64,000 nt of DNA from positions 1 to 64,000 of the forward strand of contig NZ_JBEFNF010000001.1 of assembly GCF_040196175.1 (NCBI RefSeq), given 5' to 3'. The first letter of the stretch is position 1. Each line of letters opens with the position of its first letter. This DNA comes from Halospina sp040196175. GTDB taxonomy: Bacteria > Pseudomonadota > Gammaproteobacteria > Pseudomonadales > Oleiphilaceae. Position numbers and translations under genes: made by a program. Of this stretch, positions 14,825-23,348 are shown in pieces. The notes below the pieces were generated by a model, which was not told the DNA's origin, did not search any database, and was given only the letters and a program-made list of their open reading frames with translations.

Positions 14825-17446
14825 TCAGAGGCCATCAATGGCGGCGGCGCCGAGTGACATCTGGTAGATGATCTGGCTTACGTCCGTCCACAGCTGCAGC
14901 TGGCTGAGCTGGTCCACATCCAGCGGCATCACAACGGTGTCACCCGGGCTGAGCTGGGTGCGGTTTGAGGCGAACCAGTTGCTGCGGTTGGGCAGTGACA
15001 CGGAGCCATTCGCCCGGATGATGTAGACGCGGTCTTCATCGGCCTGGCTGTTGGGGCCGCCACTGCGCTCGATGTAGTCGTTCAGGGTCAGGCCCTGGTC
15101 ATGCAGGTGACTGGTCGGGAACTGGACCTCGCCCAGAACTGAGACTGATTGCGGTTGCTCGGGTACGGTGAGTGAGTCGCCGTCCTGCAGGCGGATGCTT
15201 TGGTAGTCCGGGTCACGCAGCGCGCGTTTCAGGTCGATGACCATGCGCCCAACTGCCCGTGCCTCACTGATGCGATCCAGCAGCTCGCGGGTCTGCTGTT
15301 GGCCCTGTTTCTGGTTGGTGAAATCCTCTCCCTGGATCTGCTGGCCGAGCAGCCGGCCCTGGAGTTTTTCCTCGGCTTCTCGGAGGCGTTTGCGCTCGCG
15401 CTCTTTCAACGACTCCCGTGTGAAAACAGCCCCTTCAGGGAACGCGTATTGGGTGAGTCCGCCTGCGCGCTCGACGACCTCTTCCAGACTCTCTCCCTTT
15501 CTCAGGCTGTAGGTGCCGGGGAAGCGGATCTCGCCTCCGAGCGTGACGGTGCGGTTTTCATTGAACGCGGGAATGGACTTGATCTGGACCCGATCCCGGC
15601 TCTGCAGGTGGAAATCGTCGATTGTGCGGTCATTGGCCAGGGGTGTCACATCGAGGGTGCGGATCACGCGACTGCCATCGCCCTGATCGTCGCGCTTCAG
15701 GCGTGAGACTTCAGCTTCTTCCAGAGAGGCGCCGTCTTTGAGGCCACCGGCGAGCTTCAGCAGGTTGCTGAGCGAGCGCTCCTGAGTAATCGGGTAGCTG
15801 CCCGGGTAGCGGACTTCGCCGCTGATGGCGGCAACTGGCGCCGGCTGGTTCGGGGTCGATTCCTTGCGCAGGCGCTGGATAACGTTGCCCATCATCTGTT
15901 CGCGTCGCCACTGCTTCAGCTCGTTCCAGCGTTTTGCTTGTTCATCGGAGAGTTCGTTGTTGCTGGCGAGCTGGTCCATGCGCTGCACCAGAGTCCGGTC
16001 CTCACCGTTGGTTTCCGCTTCCTCATAAGCTGCTGCTGGCAGATCCGCCTTGGCGAGATCGGCGAAGAACAGAATCCGGTCTTTTTCCTGCAGTTCCGGG
16101 TCTGCATCTGACCCTGGGTTTTCAACGACCGCTCGCGGATTGATGAAGTGGGCGGCAATGAGGTCGGTTTCAGGGTCCCTGCGGATGAGCAGGGCAGCGG
16201 TATGATCGGCGGCCTCGTCCAGGTCGGTTCCCAGGTTGGCGATCAATGAGCTCAGGCGCATGCCCGGCATCCAGGCGAAGCGTCCGGAGCGAGTCACGGC
16301 GCCCTTCAGTTCCACATACTGGCCGGTGACATCGGCGATTGAGGGGATGCGGATATGATCGCCAGCCTGAACGGGGGCGTTCATCCCTTTCGGCTGTGAG
16401 GCGTCCACCTCGCCGAGCATCCGCAGGAAGTCATCATTGATGCGTTCGATTCGGACCCGCTTGGGGTAGGCCTGCTCGGTCATGCCGCCGGCCAGCGCAA
16501 TGACTGACTCCAGCGTGGTTTCACCGCGCAGCTCGTAGCGGGCCGGACGCCGGACCTCACCGCCGACGCTGACGCGCTTGCCGACCGGCGGAATGAAGAT
16601 CACATCGCCGGCCTGCAGGCGCGCGTCATCGCTGCTGTCGCCTTCCAGAAGAAGGTCGTAGAGATCAAAGGTGCCGATGACCTCGCCGTCGCGTTTGTGC
16701 TGAATGCGCCGCAGTGAGCCGGTTTTTTGGATGCCGCCGGAGACGAACAGCGCGTTGGTGAGCGTCGACAGCGAGCTCACGGTGTAGGCGCCCGGATTGC
16801 GTGCCTCGCCCAGCACGAATACGCGCATGCTGCGCAGCTCACCCAGGCGCACGCTGGATTCAACCCCAATGAAACGGTCGGTGACCATTTTCTGGATCTC
16901 GTTGCGCAGTTCGTTGAAGCTCAGGCCGGCCACGCTGAACGGGCCGATCTCCGGGATAGCAATGGTGCCGTCGCGGCCCACGGTGAGGTTGTACTGGCCG
17001 GTTTTCTTGCCATAAAGCTGCAGTTGGATGGTGTCACCGGTGCCGATGATGTAGCCAGTGGGCACGGGCACTTCTGTGACCGGCGCGAAGGTGGAGGGCT
17101 CGCCCTTGAACAGGTCATACCCGAATGCGTTCAGGGCATCGCTTTTGTCGGCTTTGCGGGCCTTTTCGTTGGCTTTGTCGTTCTCGCTTTCAGCGTCGCC
17201 GTTTCCGTTCTTACTCTTCGTGGGCTGCACTACCGGCGCGTCCGGTTTTTCCAGGGAACTGTCGCCGCCGCTGTTTCGCTGGCGCAGCTGGTCAATATCC
17301 ACGCCATATTGCTGGGCCAGCTGTTCCTGTTGCGACTGGGGCAGGGACATGAAGCGGTCGACCTGTGACTGGGACAGGTTCTGTGCGCTACCGGTGAGAG
17401 GTAACAGCAGCAAGAGCAGGGCAGTAATAAGCCGGTTTGTAGGCAT
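14825..17446 (-). CDS. Polysaccharide export outer-membrane protein with multiple SLBB domains (Wza-like)
   Basis: An 873-residue periplasmic/outer-membrane export protein. Residues 1-21 are a signal peptide (NRLITALLLLLLPLTGSAQ). The poly-export domain starts near residue 125 with VPTGYIIGTGDTIQLQLYG and contains GRDGTIAIPEIGPFSVAG. A series of SLBB-type blocks follows, each built on a VxGEVRxPGxY theme: VFVLGEARNPGAYTVSS, VSVGGEVRRPARYELRG, ISGEVRYPGSYPITQE, VTLGGEIRFPGTYSLRKG and VLGEVQFPTSHL. This is more than twice the length of classical Wza and lacks a lipobox, so it is the long multi-SLBB form. The start at 17446 was chosen for the signal peptide. Sits between wzi and wzz, 28 bp before the latter. 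Confidence 0.9.
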   Translation of the reverse strand: MPTNRLITALLLLLLPLTGSAQNLSQSQVDRFMSLPQSQQEQLAQQYGVDIDQLRQRNSGGDSSLEKPDAPVVQPTKSKNGNGDAESENDKANEKARKADKSDALNAFGYDLFKGEPSTFAPVTEVPVPTGYIIGTGDTIQLQLYGKKTGQYNLTVGRDGTIAIPEIGPFSVAGLSFNELRNEIQKMVTDRFIGVESSVRLGELRSMRVFVLGEARNPGAYTVSSLSTLTNALFVSGGIQKTGSLRRIQHKRDGEVIGTFDLYDLLLEGDSSDDARLQAGDVIFIPPVGKRVSVGGEVRRPARYELRGETTLESVIALAGGMTEQAYPKRVRIERINDDFLRMLGEVDASQPKGMNAPVQAGDHIRIPSIADVTGQYVELKGAVTRSGRFAWMPGMRLSSLIANLGTDLDEAADHTAALLIRRDPETDLIAAHFINPRAVVENPGSDADPELQEKDRILFFADLAKADLPAAAYEEAETNGEDRTLVQRMDQLASNNELSDEQAKRWNELKQWRREQMMGNVIQRLRKESTPNQPAPVAAISGEVRYPGSYPITQERSLSNLLKLAGGLKDGASLEEAEVSRLKRDDQGDGSRVIRTLDVTPLANDRTIDDFHLQSRDRVQIKSIPAFNENRTVTLGGEIRFPGTYSLRKGESLEEVVERAGGLTQYAFPEGAVFTRESLKERERKRLREAEEKLQGRLLGQQIQGEDFTNQKQGQQQTRELLDRISEARAVGRMVIDLKRALRDPDYQSIRLQDGDSLTVPEQPQSVSVLGEVQFPTSHLHDQGLTLNDYIERSGGPNSQADEDRVYIIRANGSVSLPNRSNWFASNRTQLSPGDTVVMPLDVDQLSQLQLWTDVSQIIYQMSLGAAAIDGL

Positions 17447-17490
17447 GGTGTTTCGTTCTTTCCTGTCGTGAGTACGGATTCTGGCTGTCA

Positions 17491-18984
17491 TCAGAAGCGG
17501 TAGCGCCATTGGGCGGCAATACGCCATTGGTCGATCTTGCCGCTGAGGGTTTCAATCTTGGCATCGGAGTAGCTGGCTTCGCCGCTCAACCAGCCGCCGG
17601 CGACCTGAGTGCCAAGGTTGAGGGCCAAGTGTGTGACTGACTGGTCACGTCGGGGCACGAAGTAGCGCACGTCGTTCGAGCCGGGCTTTACGGTGGTTTC
17701 GCCATCGGTGTTGAGCTCAACGTGCGACAGCCGCGCACCCAGGTTGGTGCCGCTTGTGAGAAAGTGCCATCCGCCCAGGGTCAGCATGCGGGCATCGCCC
17801 CCCTGGCTGGCGGCCATGGTGCGTCCGTAGTAGTGCTGCCCAGTGTTGTAACGGCTGTGGCTGTAGGTGATGTTGGGTATGGCGTCTCCATTGAAATCAT
17901 CCGCAATGGTGTTGCTGTATTCAACGAACCATTGCTGTTCAGCCGAAAACCAGTGGGTGGCGGCATCCGCGCCGAACAACCAGGATTTGCGAGCGGGGAA
18001 GGCGCCGGCTTCGTCCTCGCCCATCATCTGGGTGTAAACGCCCAGTGTGGTGGCGCCGACGTCCATGCCGTAGCGGATGTCGACCGCCCCCAGCTGGTCG
18101 CCGGGGTCGTTTTCTTCGAGCTGGCCGTTATCCCGGCCGATCAGTGCGTTCCAGTAGGTCGAGCTGCTTTCGGGGTAGCCCTTGCCGCCGAGCATGATCA
18201 GGCGTGAAAAACCAATATCCAGGCCCTGAAGCGGGCGCAGGGTCAGGCGCACGCCAAGAACCTTGGGGTCCGGAACCGTGCGTTCGCCTTCGAGCTCGCC
18301 CAGAAAGGCGGTGGCATCCCAGGGACCAATCCAGCTCAGCCAGTTGGATTGCGGGGCGGTGGCGTTGCGGCGGTTGATCCAGACCGAGGGAATGGGGCGC
18401 GCGTTATTGGACAGAATCAGACTTGATTGCCACCCGGGGCCCCACCAGCGTTCAATACTGCCGACGCCGAAAACCCAGTTGCCGGCAGAAAACGCTAGGT
18501 AGGAGCCATCCGCCCGGACTTCGTCGTCGTCATCCGGTGACTGGGTGAACGACGGTGACAGGCCCAGCGCCCAGTGGTTGCCGATCCATTCCAGCGTGAG
18601 TCCCGCTTGCCCACTGTCCTGGGGGCCTGCGTTGAAACCCTGGATGAGGGCACCCTCACTGGCGCTGGCCAGCGAGGCCTCGGCCCGGAAGCCGCGCTCG
18701 GCCTGGCGTTTACGCTCGAATTTGAGGTAGTTCAGCGTGGTGTCCGGCGTGGCGGCTGAGGCCCGGGTGTTCTGGTAGCCCTGCTCGAGGTTGCCCCACA
18801 TCAGTGGCCATGTGGAGGTGGTGCGGTTCATAGCGCCCCTGTCCGCCAGCTTCTGGGCGGAGTAGCGGGCGCGGATGTCGCCGGGGTCAAGCCAGGGCGC
18901 GGCCATGGCCGGGAGGCCGGCTCCGAGTATGGCGGCGCCGACAAGGGCCCTGAACACAGGAGTCATTTTTTGAGCGTGATCCAT
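17491..18984 (-). CDS. wzi: Capsule assembly Wzi family outer-membrane protein
   Basis: A 497-residue outer-membrane barrel of the Wzi family, which anchors or organises exported polysaccharide at the cell surface. A signal peptide covers about residues 1-28 (ALVGAAILGAGLPAMAAP). The family core is visible: ERWWGPGWQSSLILSNNARP (residues about 180-200), PIPSVWINRR, and the repeating alternation of polar and aromatic residues of barrel strands up to the terminal phenylalanine in AAQWRYRF. First gene of a three-gene export set with the multi-SLBB protein and Wzz. No synthase or glycosyltransferase follows, so the polysaccharide itself must be made by genes elsewhere. Confidence 0.88.
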   Translation of the reverse strand: MDHAQKMTPVFRALVGAAILGAGLPAMAAPWLDPGDIRARYSAQKLADRGAMNRTTSTWPLMWGNLEQGYQNTRASAATPDTTLNYLKFERKRQAERGFRAEASLASASEGALIQGFNAGPQDSGQAGLTLEWIGNHWALGLSPSFTQSPDDDDEVRADGSYLAFSAGNWVFGVGSIERWWGPGWQSSLILSNNARPIPSVWINRRNATAPQSNWLSWIGPWDATAFLGELEGERTVPDPKVLGVRLTLRPLQGLDIGFSRLIMLGGKGYPESSSTYWNALIGRDNGQLEENDPGDQLGAVDIRYGMDVGATTLGVYTQMMGEDEAGAFPARKSWLFGADAATHWFSAEQQWFVEYSNTIADDFNGDAIPNITYSHSRYNTGQHYYGRTMAASQGGDARMLTLGGWHFLTSGTNLGARLSHVELNTDGETTVKPGSNDVRYFVPRRDQSVTHLALNLGTQVAGGWLSGEASYSDAKIETLSGKIDQWRIAAQWRYRF

Positions 18985-18996
18985 ACTGCTGTTGAT

Positions 18997-19020
18997 TCCC
19001 TGGAGAGCTCTCTCGAGGGA
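18997..19020. promoter_or_regulatory. Dyad in front of wzi
   Basis: A 24-bp dyad, TCCCTGGAGAG followed by CTCTCTCGAGGGA, ends 12 bp before the wzi start. The arms match over 11 bases with one mismatch. It may be an operator for the wzi-wza-wzz operon or a structured leader; nothing decides between them. Confidence 0.35.
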
Positions 19021-19069
19021 ATGAATCTACCATAGATGCAGATCGTCTCCAACGCGTTGCTGATGGTCT

Positions 19070-19075
19070 TATAAT
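19070..19075 (+). promoter_or_regulatory. Candidate -10 element for waaA
   Basis: A perfect TATAAT 58 bp before the waaA start. No good -35 box stands at 16-18 bp upstream, so promoter strength is uncertain. It lies in the divergent gap shared with wzi. Confidence 0.4.
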
Positions 19076-19133
19076 GAAGACAGACTGGCTCTGTGTAAGA
19101 ATGCGCCTACATTCGGAGGGAGTAACGCCTGCC

Positions 19134-20396
19134 ATGGGACGTTGGCTGTATTCATTGTGTCTGTATCTGGCATTGCCCGGTGTTCTGGCGTTTCTGGGGT
19201 ACCGGAGCCTGCGCGAGCCGGGGTATCGCTCCAACCTGCGCCAGCGCTTTGGGCACGTGAGGCCGGATGGCGCGCAGCCCATCTGGGTGCATGCGGTCTC
19301 GGTGGGCGAGGTGCTGGCGGCGGCGCCGATGGTGCGGCGACTCATGGCCCGGTTCCCGGAGCACCCAATTGTGATGACGACCATGACCCCGACGGGCGCG
19401 GACCGGGTGCGGGATGTGTTTGGTGATGAGGTGGCGCACCGCTATGTGCCCTATGACCTGCCGCACATGGTCAACCGGTTTCTGACGCGGGTGCAGCCGG
19501 TGGCTCTGGTCATCATGGAAACGGAGGTCTGGCCCAACATGGTGCATGCCTGCGCCCAGCGCCGGATTCCGGTGATTCTGGCCAATGCCCGTCTTTCGGA
19601 AAAATCCGCTGGCGGTTACGCACGGTTGATGCCGCTGGGTCTGCCGCCGTTCCATAAACTGGACTGGATTGCGGCCCAGGCAAAGGCGGATGCCGAACGG
19701 TTCGTGGCCGTTGGGGCGGAACCGGCGAAGGTCACCGTCACCGGGTCGATCAAATACGATGTGAGCATTGGCGACCAGGCACGGGCGGCGGCGGCAGGGC
19801 TGCGTGAGCTGGTTGGGGAAGAGCGTCCGGTCTGGATTGCGGCCAGTACTCATGAAGGCGAGGAGGGGCCGGTTCTGGAGGCGCATTCGCGGTTGCTTGA
19901 GCGCCACCCGGAGGCGCTTCTGATCCTGGTGCCGCGCCATCCTGAGCGCTTTGGCACCGTGGCACGGCTTATTGGTGACAGGGGACTGACCATGGCGCGC
20001 CGTGCGGCTGGGGATGATCCCGCAGAAGCCCAGGTTTATCTGGCGGATACTATGGGCGAGCTGCTGATGCTGTTCGGATGCGCCCGTGCGGCCTTTATGG
20101 GCGGATCGTTCATTGCGCGTGGCGGGCATAACCCGCTGGAGGCGGCGGCGTGGTCGCTGCCGGTGCTTTCCGGACCGCACGTATTCAATTTTGCCAGCGT
20201 CTACAAGCAGCTCAGCACCGAGGGTGGTGTGGCGTTTGTTCATGACGGCGATGAGCTGGCGCGGCAACTGATCCATTTCTTTGACGAGCCGCGCCTGTGC
20301 ACGGCAGCGGGTGAACGGGCCCGCGCCGTTATGGATGCCAACCAGGGGGCTCTGGATCGGCTCTATGAGGGGGTGTGCTGGCATATCCGCGGGTAA
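19134..20396 (+). CDS. waaA: 3-deoxy-D-manno-octulosonic acid (Kdo) transferase
   Basis: A 420-residue inner-membrane glycosyltransferase that adds Kdo from CMP-Kdo to the lipid A precursor. A membrane anchor lies at residues 4-23 (WLYSLCLYLALPGVLAFLGY). The GT30 N-terminal domain shows WVHAVSVGEVLAAAPMVRRL with the catalytic glutamate, then MTTMTPTGADRV and MIETEVWPN-like METEVWPNMV. The C-terminal domain shows ASTHEGEEGPVLEAH, LVPRHPERF, and GGSFIARGGHNPLEAAAW, the nucleotide-sugar site. Chosen start is the ATG at 19134, which gives a family-typical N-terminus; GGAGGG lies 13 bases upstream, slightly far. Its presence means the organism makes LPS. Confidence 0.95.
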   Translation: MGRWLYSLCLYLALPGVLAFLGYRSLREPGYRSNLRQRFGHVRPDGAQPIWVHAVSVGEVLAAAPMVRRLMARFPEHPIVMTTMTPTGADRVRDVFGDEVAHRYVPYDLPHMVNRFLTRVQPVALVIMETEVWPNMVHACAQRRIPVILANARLSEKSAGGYARLMPLGLPPFHKLDWIAAQAKADAERFVAVGAEPAKVTVTGSIKYDVSIGDQARAAAAGLRELVGEERPVWIAASTHEGEEGPVLEAHSRLLERHPEALLILVPRHPERFGTVARLIGDRGLTMARRAAGDDPAEAQVYLADTMGELLMLFGCARAAFMGGSFIARGGHNPLEAAAWSLPVLSGPHVFNFASVYKQLSTEGGVAFVHDGDELARQLIHFFDEPRLCTAAGERARAVMDANQGALDRLYEGVCWHIRG

Positions 20397-20428
20397 ACGC
20401 ACTTAATGCAAAAATCTTGGCCTCTATC

Positions 20429-20434
20429 TATAAT
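20429..20434 (+). promoter_or_regulatory. Candidate -10 element for the second wzz-like gene
   Basis: TATAAT about 50 bp before the likely start of the next gene. AATGCAAA occurs both upstream (20405-20412) and across its downstream edge (20432-20439), a spacing of 27 bp that could mark a regulator site. The -35 region is weak. Confidence 0.4.
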
Positions 20435-20484
20435 GCAAACGCTCTTTCATTATTTTGCAAACTTAACGTGGTAGAGGCGACTTC

Positions 20485-21399
20485 ATTTCTGATCAATATT
20501 CCAATCACCCTTCTGATGACGAAATCGACCTGGTGGATCTTGCCCGGGCGTTGATACGGCGCCGCTGGGTGATCATCGGTACCTTTCTGGTCTTTACGTT
20601 GGGAGCCGCGTTCTATGCGTTCTCTCAGGAGCGGGTCTATGCATTCACCACCAGTATTGAGCTGGGTGAGTTCGGGCCGCAGGAGTATGTGGCCAGCGCT
20701 TCAGGTACCCAAAACACCATTGAGGAACGTATTCTGCTGAGTGTGAAGCGGGCTTACCTGAAGGAGCAGGACCTGGAGCGGATGCCGTTTGATGTCTCGG
20801 TGGCCACCTCCGAGGAGAGCAGTTTTGTGAACCTGGTGACCCAGGCGCCGCTGGATCAGCAGGCGACGGTCGCGGCATTCCATGAGCGCATCTATAAGCG
20901 GCTGCGGGATGAGCACCAGTCGCGCCTGACCATTCTTGAGAACGAGAGTGATGCCAAGCTGAAGAACCTGCGTGCGTCACTCAAGGCCGAGAAGCGTCGG
21001 ATGGAGGCACTCGAGGGGATGGCGGTGACCCCCAACCAAAAGGCTGGTAACGGTGAGACCCGGACGCAGACGCAGGCTGGTGAGGAAGTGCGCGCGACAC
21101 TGACCAGCTCGGATGCGGCCCTGACGCTGCTGCTGAGCCAGCTGCAGCTGAATGAGCGGATTTCCGAGCGCGAGCAGCGCATGAATGAGATCCAGAGACA
21201 ACTGCGCGAGGAAAAGACCCGCCGCTCGTGGATCAAGCCTACCCGAGCGGAGGACCTTGCCATTGCCTCCCTGAGCCCGGTGGGCACCAGCCGTTCCCTG
21301 ATTCTGGTTCTGGGGGCGCTGCTGGGGGGTATGCTGGGCGTATTCATGGCGTTTTTCGCTGAATTCGCCGCCCGGGTGCGGGAGGTGGAAACCGGATAG
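20485..21399 (+). CDS. Wzz-type chain-length regulator, apparently started at AUU
   Basis: A Wzz/Lpp-family inner-membrane protein of about 304 residues: the conserved DDEIDLVDLARALIRRRW, a first membrane helix (residues about 28-46), a long periplasmic helical region with a coiled coil around 140-250, and a second helix near the end (LILVLGALLGGMLGVFMAFF). The only standard start is GTG 20533, but that would cut off DDEIDL, which is conserved in the other Wzz protein of this window. In frame upstream there is no ATG, GTG or TTG before a TAA at 20464. ATT at 20485 has AGAGG seven bases in front, so AUU initiation is the best reading. A sequence error at this codon is the alternative. Confidence 0.75.
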   Translation: MSDQYSNHPSDDEIDLVDLARALIRRRWVIIGTFLVFTLGAAFYAFSQERVYAFTTSIELGEFGPQEYVASASGTQNTIEERILLSVKRAYLKEQDLERMPFDVSVATSEESSFVNLVTQAPLDQQATVAAFHERIYKRLRDEHQSRLTILENESDAKLKNLRASLKAEKRRMEALEGMAVTPNQKAGNGETRTQTQAGEEVRATLTSSDAALTLLLSQLQLNERISEREQRMNEIQRQLREEKTRRSWIKPTRAEDLAIASLSPVGTSRSLILVLGALLGGMLGVFMAFFAEFAARVREVETG

Positions 21400-21402
21400 G
21401 GG

Positions 21403-21663
21403 TCAGCCCTCCAACTCCGTGAGGATCATCAGCGCCTGCTCACGGCTGTTGCCGCATACGTCGTGCTCCGCCTGGAATGCCTCGCACACGGCGGGACGGC
21501 TGGGGTCACCGAAAAGCTTGCAGTGATGGTTCTCATCGAGTTGCACACAGGGCGTGCCGGCGGGCTTGCCGTTGGGCATGCCGGGGATGGGCGATGAGAT
21601 GGAGGGCGCTATGCAGCAGGCGCCGCAGCCGGGTCGGCATTCGAAGTGGTCGGTCGAGGTCAT
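21403..21663 (-). CDS. YkgJ family cysteine-cluster protein
   Basis: An 86-residue protein with the metal-binding cysteine cluster of the YkgJ/UPF0153 family: Cys9, Cys13, Cys16 and Cys17 in FECRPGCGACC, then single cysteines in PCVQLDENHHCKLF and VCEAF. The cluster probably binds zinc or an Fe-S centre; the biological role is not established. ATG at 21663 gives a normal length for the short form. It ends 3 bp from the Wzz-like gene on the opposite strand and is not obviously in an operon. Confidence 0.85.
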   Translation of the reverse strand: MTSTDHFECRPGCGACCIAPSISSPIPGMPNGKPAGTPCVQLDENHHCKLFGDPSRPAVCEAFQAEHDVCGNSREQALMILTELEG

Positions 21664-21714
21664 GATCCGGGGGAGTCCGCCCGCAGTGGGTTTGCGGGCG
21701 GTATTGTGCAGCGC

Positions 21715-23052
21715 CTAGAAGGACATGCCAAGTTCCACGGAGCCGCCGACTTCTTCACTACTGGCCAGTGCCCCTGCCTCGATGCGCAGGGCCCAGGGCG
21801 AGAGGGCGAAACCGGCGGTGTACTGGGTCTCTTCCTCAATGCCGTTGGCTCCGGTCTCGCTGGCCAGGTTCTGGCGGGCGCCGGCGCGCAGGTTGATCCA
21901 GTCGTAGACGTTGAATTCACCGCCCAGAGCGACCCACTGCTGATCCGCCGCCGGGCCGATGCCTTCGTTCTTGGTCAGATCCACGTCCGCGGTGAGGGTG
22001 TGCCAGCTGCTGGTGTGGGCCACGCCGACGGTAACGAGGGGGTCCAGTGTCATTTCTTTCTGGTCGTAGATTTTTGAAAGGTTGTTATCTTTTACCGTTT
22101 TCAGAGTCTGCGGGATCAGGTTGCGCACGGAGGCGCCCAGCCGCCACTGGTTTTCAGCGCCCAGGTCGGTGCTGGCGCCGATGTCGACGTTGATGTGGGA
22201 GTCGTCGGTTTCGTATTCGGCGGCGTCAAAGTCGTCCTCGTCAAAGTCATCCACGCCCTGGGCGTAGTCGAAGGTGCGCATCTGCACGAGTTTGGGGGTG
22301 ACGCCGATGTTCAGGTCCTGGCCCTGGATGTTGAAGGAGGTTGCCAGGGTCAGGCCGATTTCGCCGACGGCGCTGGCGAGGACGCGGCCGTCTGATTTGG
22401 GATTGATTTCGCCAGAGTCGTAAAGTGAACCAAGGGCGTTTTCAATGTCATTAGCGTTTTTCGGATTGTTGAGGTTTGCGACTCTGTCCAACGCCTCCAG
22501 ATCTTTCGGATCAATACGGCTTTCTACGGTGGCACGGAGCTGTGCGTTTGCGTGTAAGCCCACACCCAATGTGGGCGAGGGCACCGCGAACAGAGTGCCC
22601 AAGCCGCCGTCGCCGCGCACGAATTCGTTGTTAACGCCGCGCAGCTGGGTGGCCAGTTGGCCGGCCTGATTCTGGGCGGTATCGATATCGGATTGGCTTG
22701 GGTTGTTGGAGTTAATGCTGTTAATGGCGGTTTCCAGCTGTTCGATCGTATCCTGGATCTGATCAACCTCGTCCACCACGTCCTCGTTTTCAGCGTACCG
22801 CGCGTTCACAGAGGGCAGCGTGACCGCGAATCCATCGTTCCAGCCGCTGTGATCGGCCGCCAGCAGCGATGGGTTGAGCAATGCGGCGCCACTGGGGCGG
22901 GCTGCCGCCACACCGGTGCCGCCCATGCCGAAGGCGCGCGCGTCACTAAACTGGGGCGGCGCGGCCTGGGCGCTGGCGGCGGTGGTGGCAAGGGCCACTG
23001 CCAGTGAGAGGCGGGAGAAAGGGGTGGCTAAGAAGCGTGAAGGCATTGTCAT
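21715..23052 (-). CDS. TraF-like outer-membrane barrel protein
   Basis: A 445-residue secreted barrel protein. The signal peptide (LATPFSRLSLAVALATTAAS to AQA) favours the start at 23052, preceded by AGGACAGAG. The mature start QFSDARAFGMGGTGVAAARP followed by ALLNPSLLA is the hallmark of the family annotated as conjugal transfer TraF-like (PF13729-type) or FadL-like. A coiled segment (DEVDQIQDTIEQLETAINSI) is followed by strand-rich sequence ending with GGSVELGMSF and the terminal phenylalanine of outer-membrane barrels. Despite the family name no conjugation genes are nearby, so a housekeeping outer-membrane role is more likely. Confidence 0.75.
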   Translation of the reverse strand: MTMPSRFLATPFSRLSLAVALATTAASAQAAPPQFSDARAFGMGGTGVAAARPSGAALLNPSLLAADHSGWNDGFAVTLPSVNARYAENEDVVDEVDQIQDTIEQLETAINSINSNNPSQSDIDTAQNQAGQLATQLRGVNNEFVRGDGGLGTLFAVPSPTLGVGLHANAQLRATVESRIDPKDLEALDRVANLNNPKNANDIENALGSLYDSGEINPKSDGRVLASAVGEIGLTLATSFNIQGQDLNIGVTPKLVQMRTFDYAQGVDDFDEDDFDAAEYETDDSHINVDIGASTDLGAENQWRLGASVRNLIPQTLKTVKDNNLSKIYDQKEMTLDPLVTVGVAHTSSWHTLTADVDLTKNEGIGPAADQQWVALGGEFNVYDWINLRAGARQNLASETGANGIEEETQYTAGFALSPWALRIEAGALASSEEVGGSVELGMSF

Positions 23053-23348
23053 GGTTGCTCTGTCCTCTGCATCGGCGGTCATTAATGAATACAGCCTAGT
23101 TGATTGAGTGGCGAAGGCCACTTTGAAACACCTGTGGAAACGACTTTTTACATCGCGTTTCAAGGGCGCGCCCGCAGGGCAGCGATCAGATCTGGCGTGA
23201 CACTTGCTTGCTTTCCCTCACACGCGTTGTGAACCGGTGACGTGCCATCGCTTGTGGAAGTTGGTGCTGGTCAGCCGGGGTGCAGGGAGGCAAGGGGTTG
23301 CCGGTGTCAGGGAGGGGTTGCGGAATTGTTAACGGGTCTGGAGAGAGC

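Noticed and set aside
19152..20402. Minus-strand frame of about 416 codons opposite waaA
   Set aside because: Arginine-, histidine- and proline-rich shadow of waaA; no start signals.
21715..23052. Part of a conjugation system because of the TraF-like name
   Set aside because: No other transfer genes nearby; the family is widespread among ordinary outer-membrane proteins.
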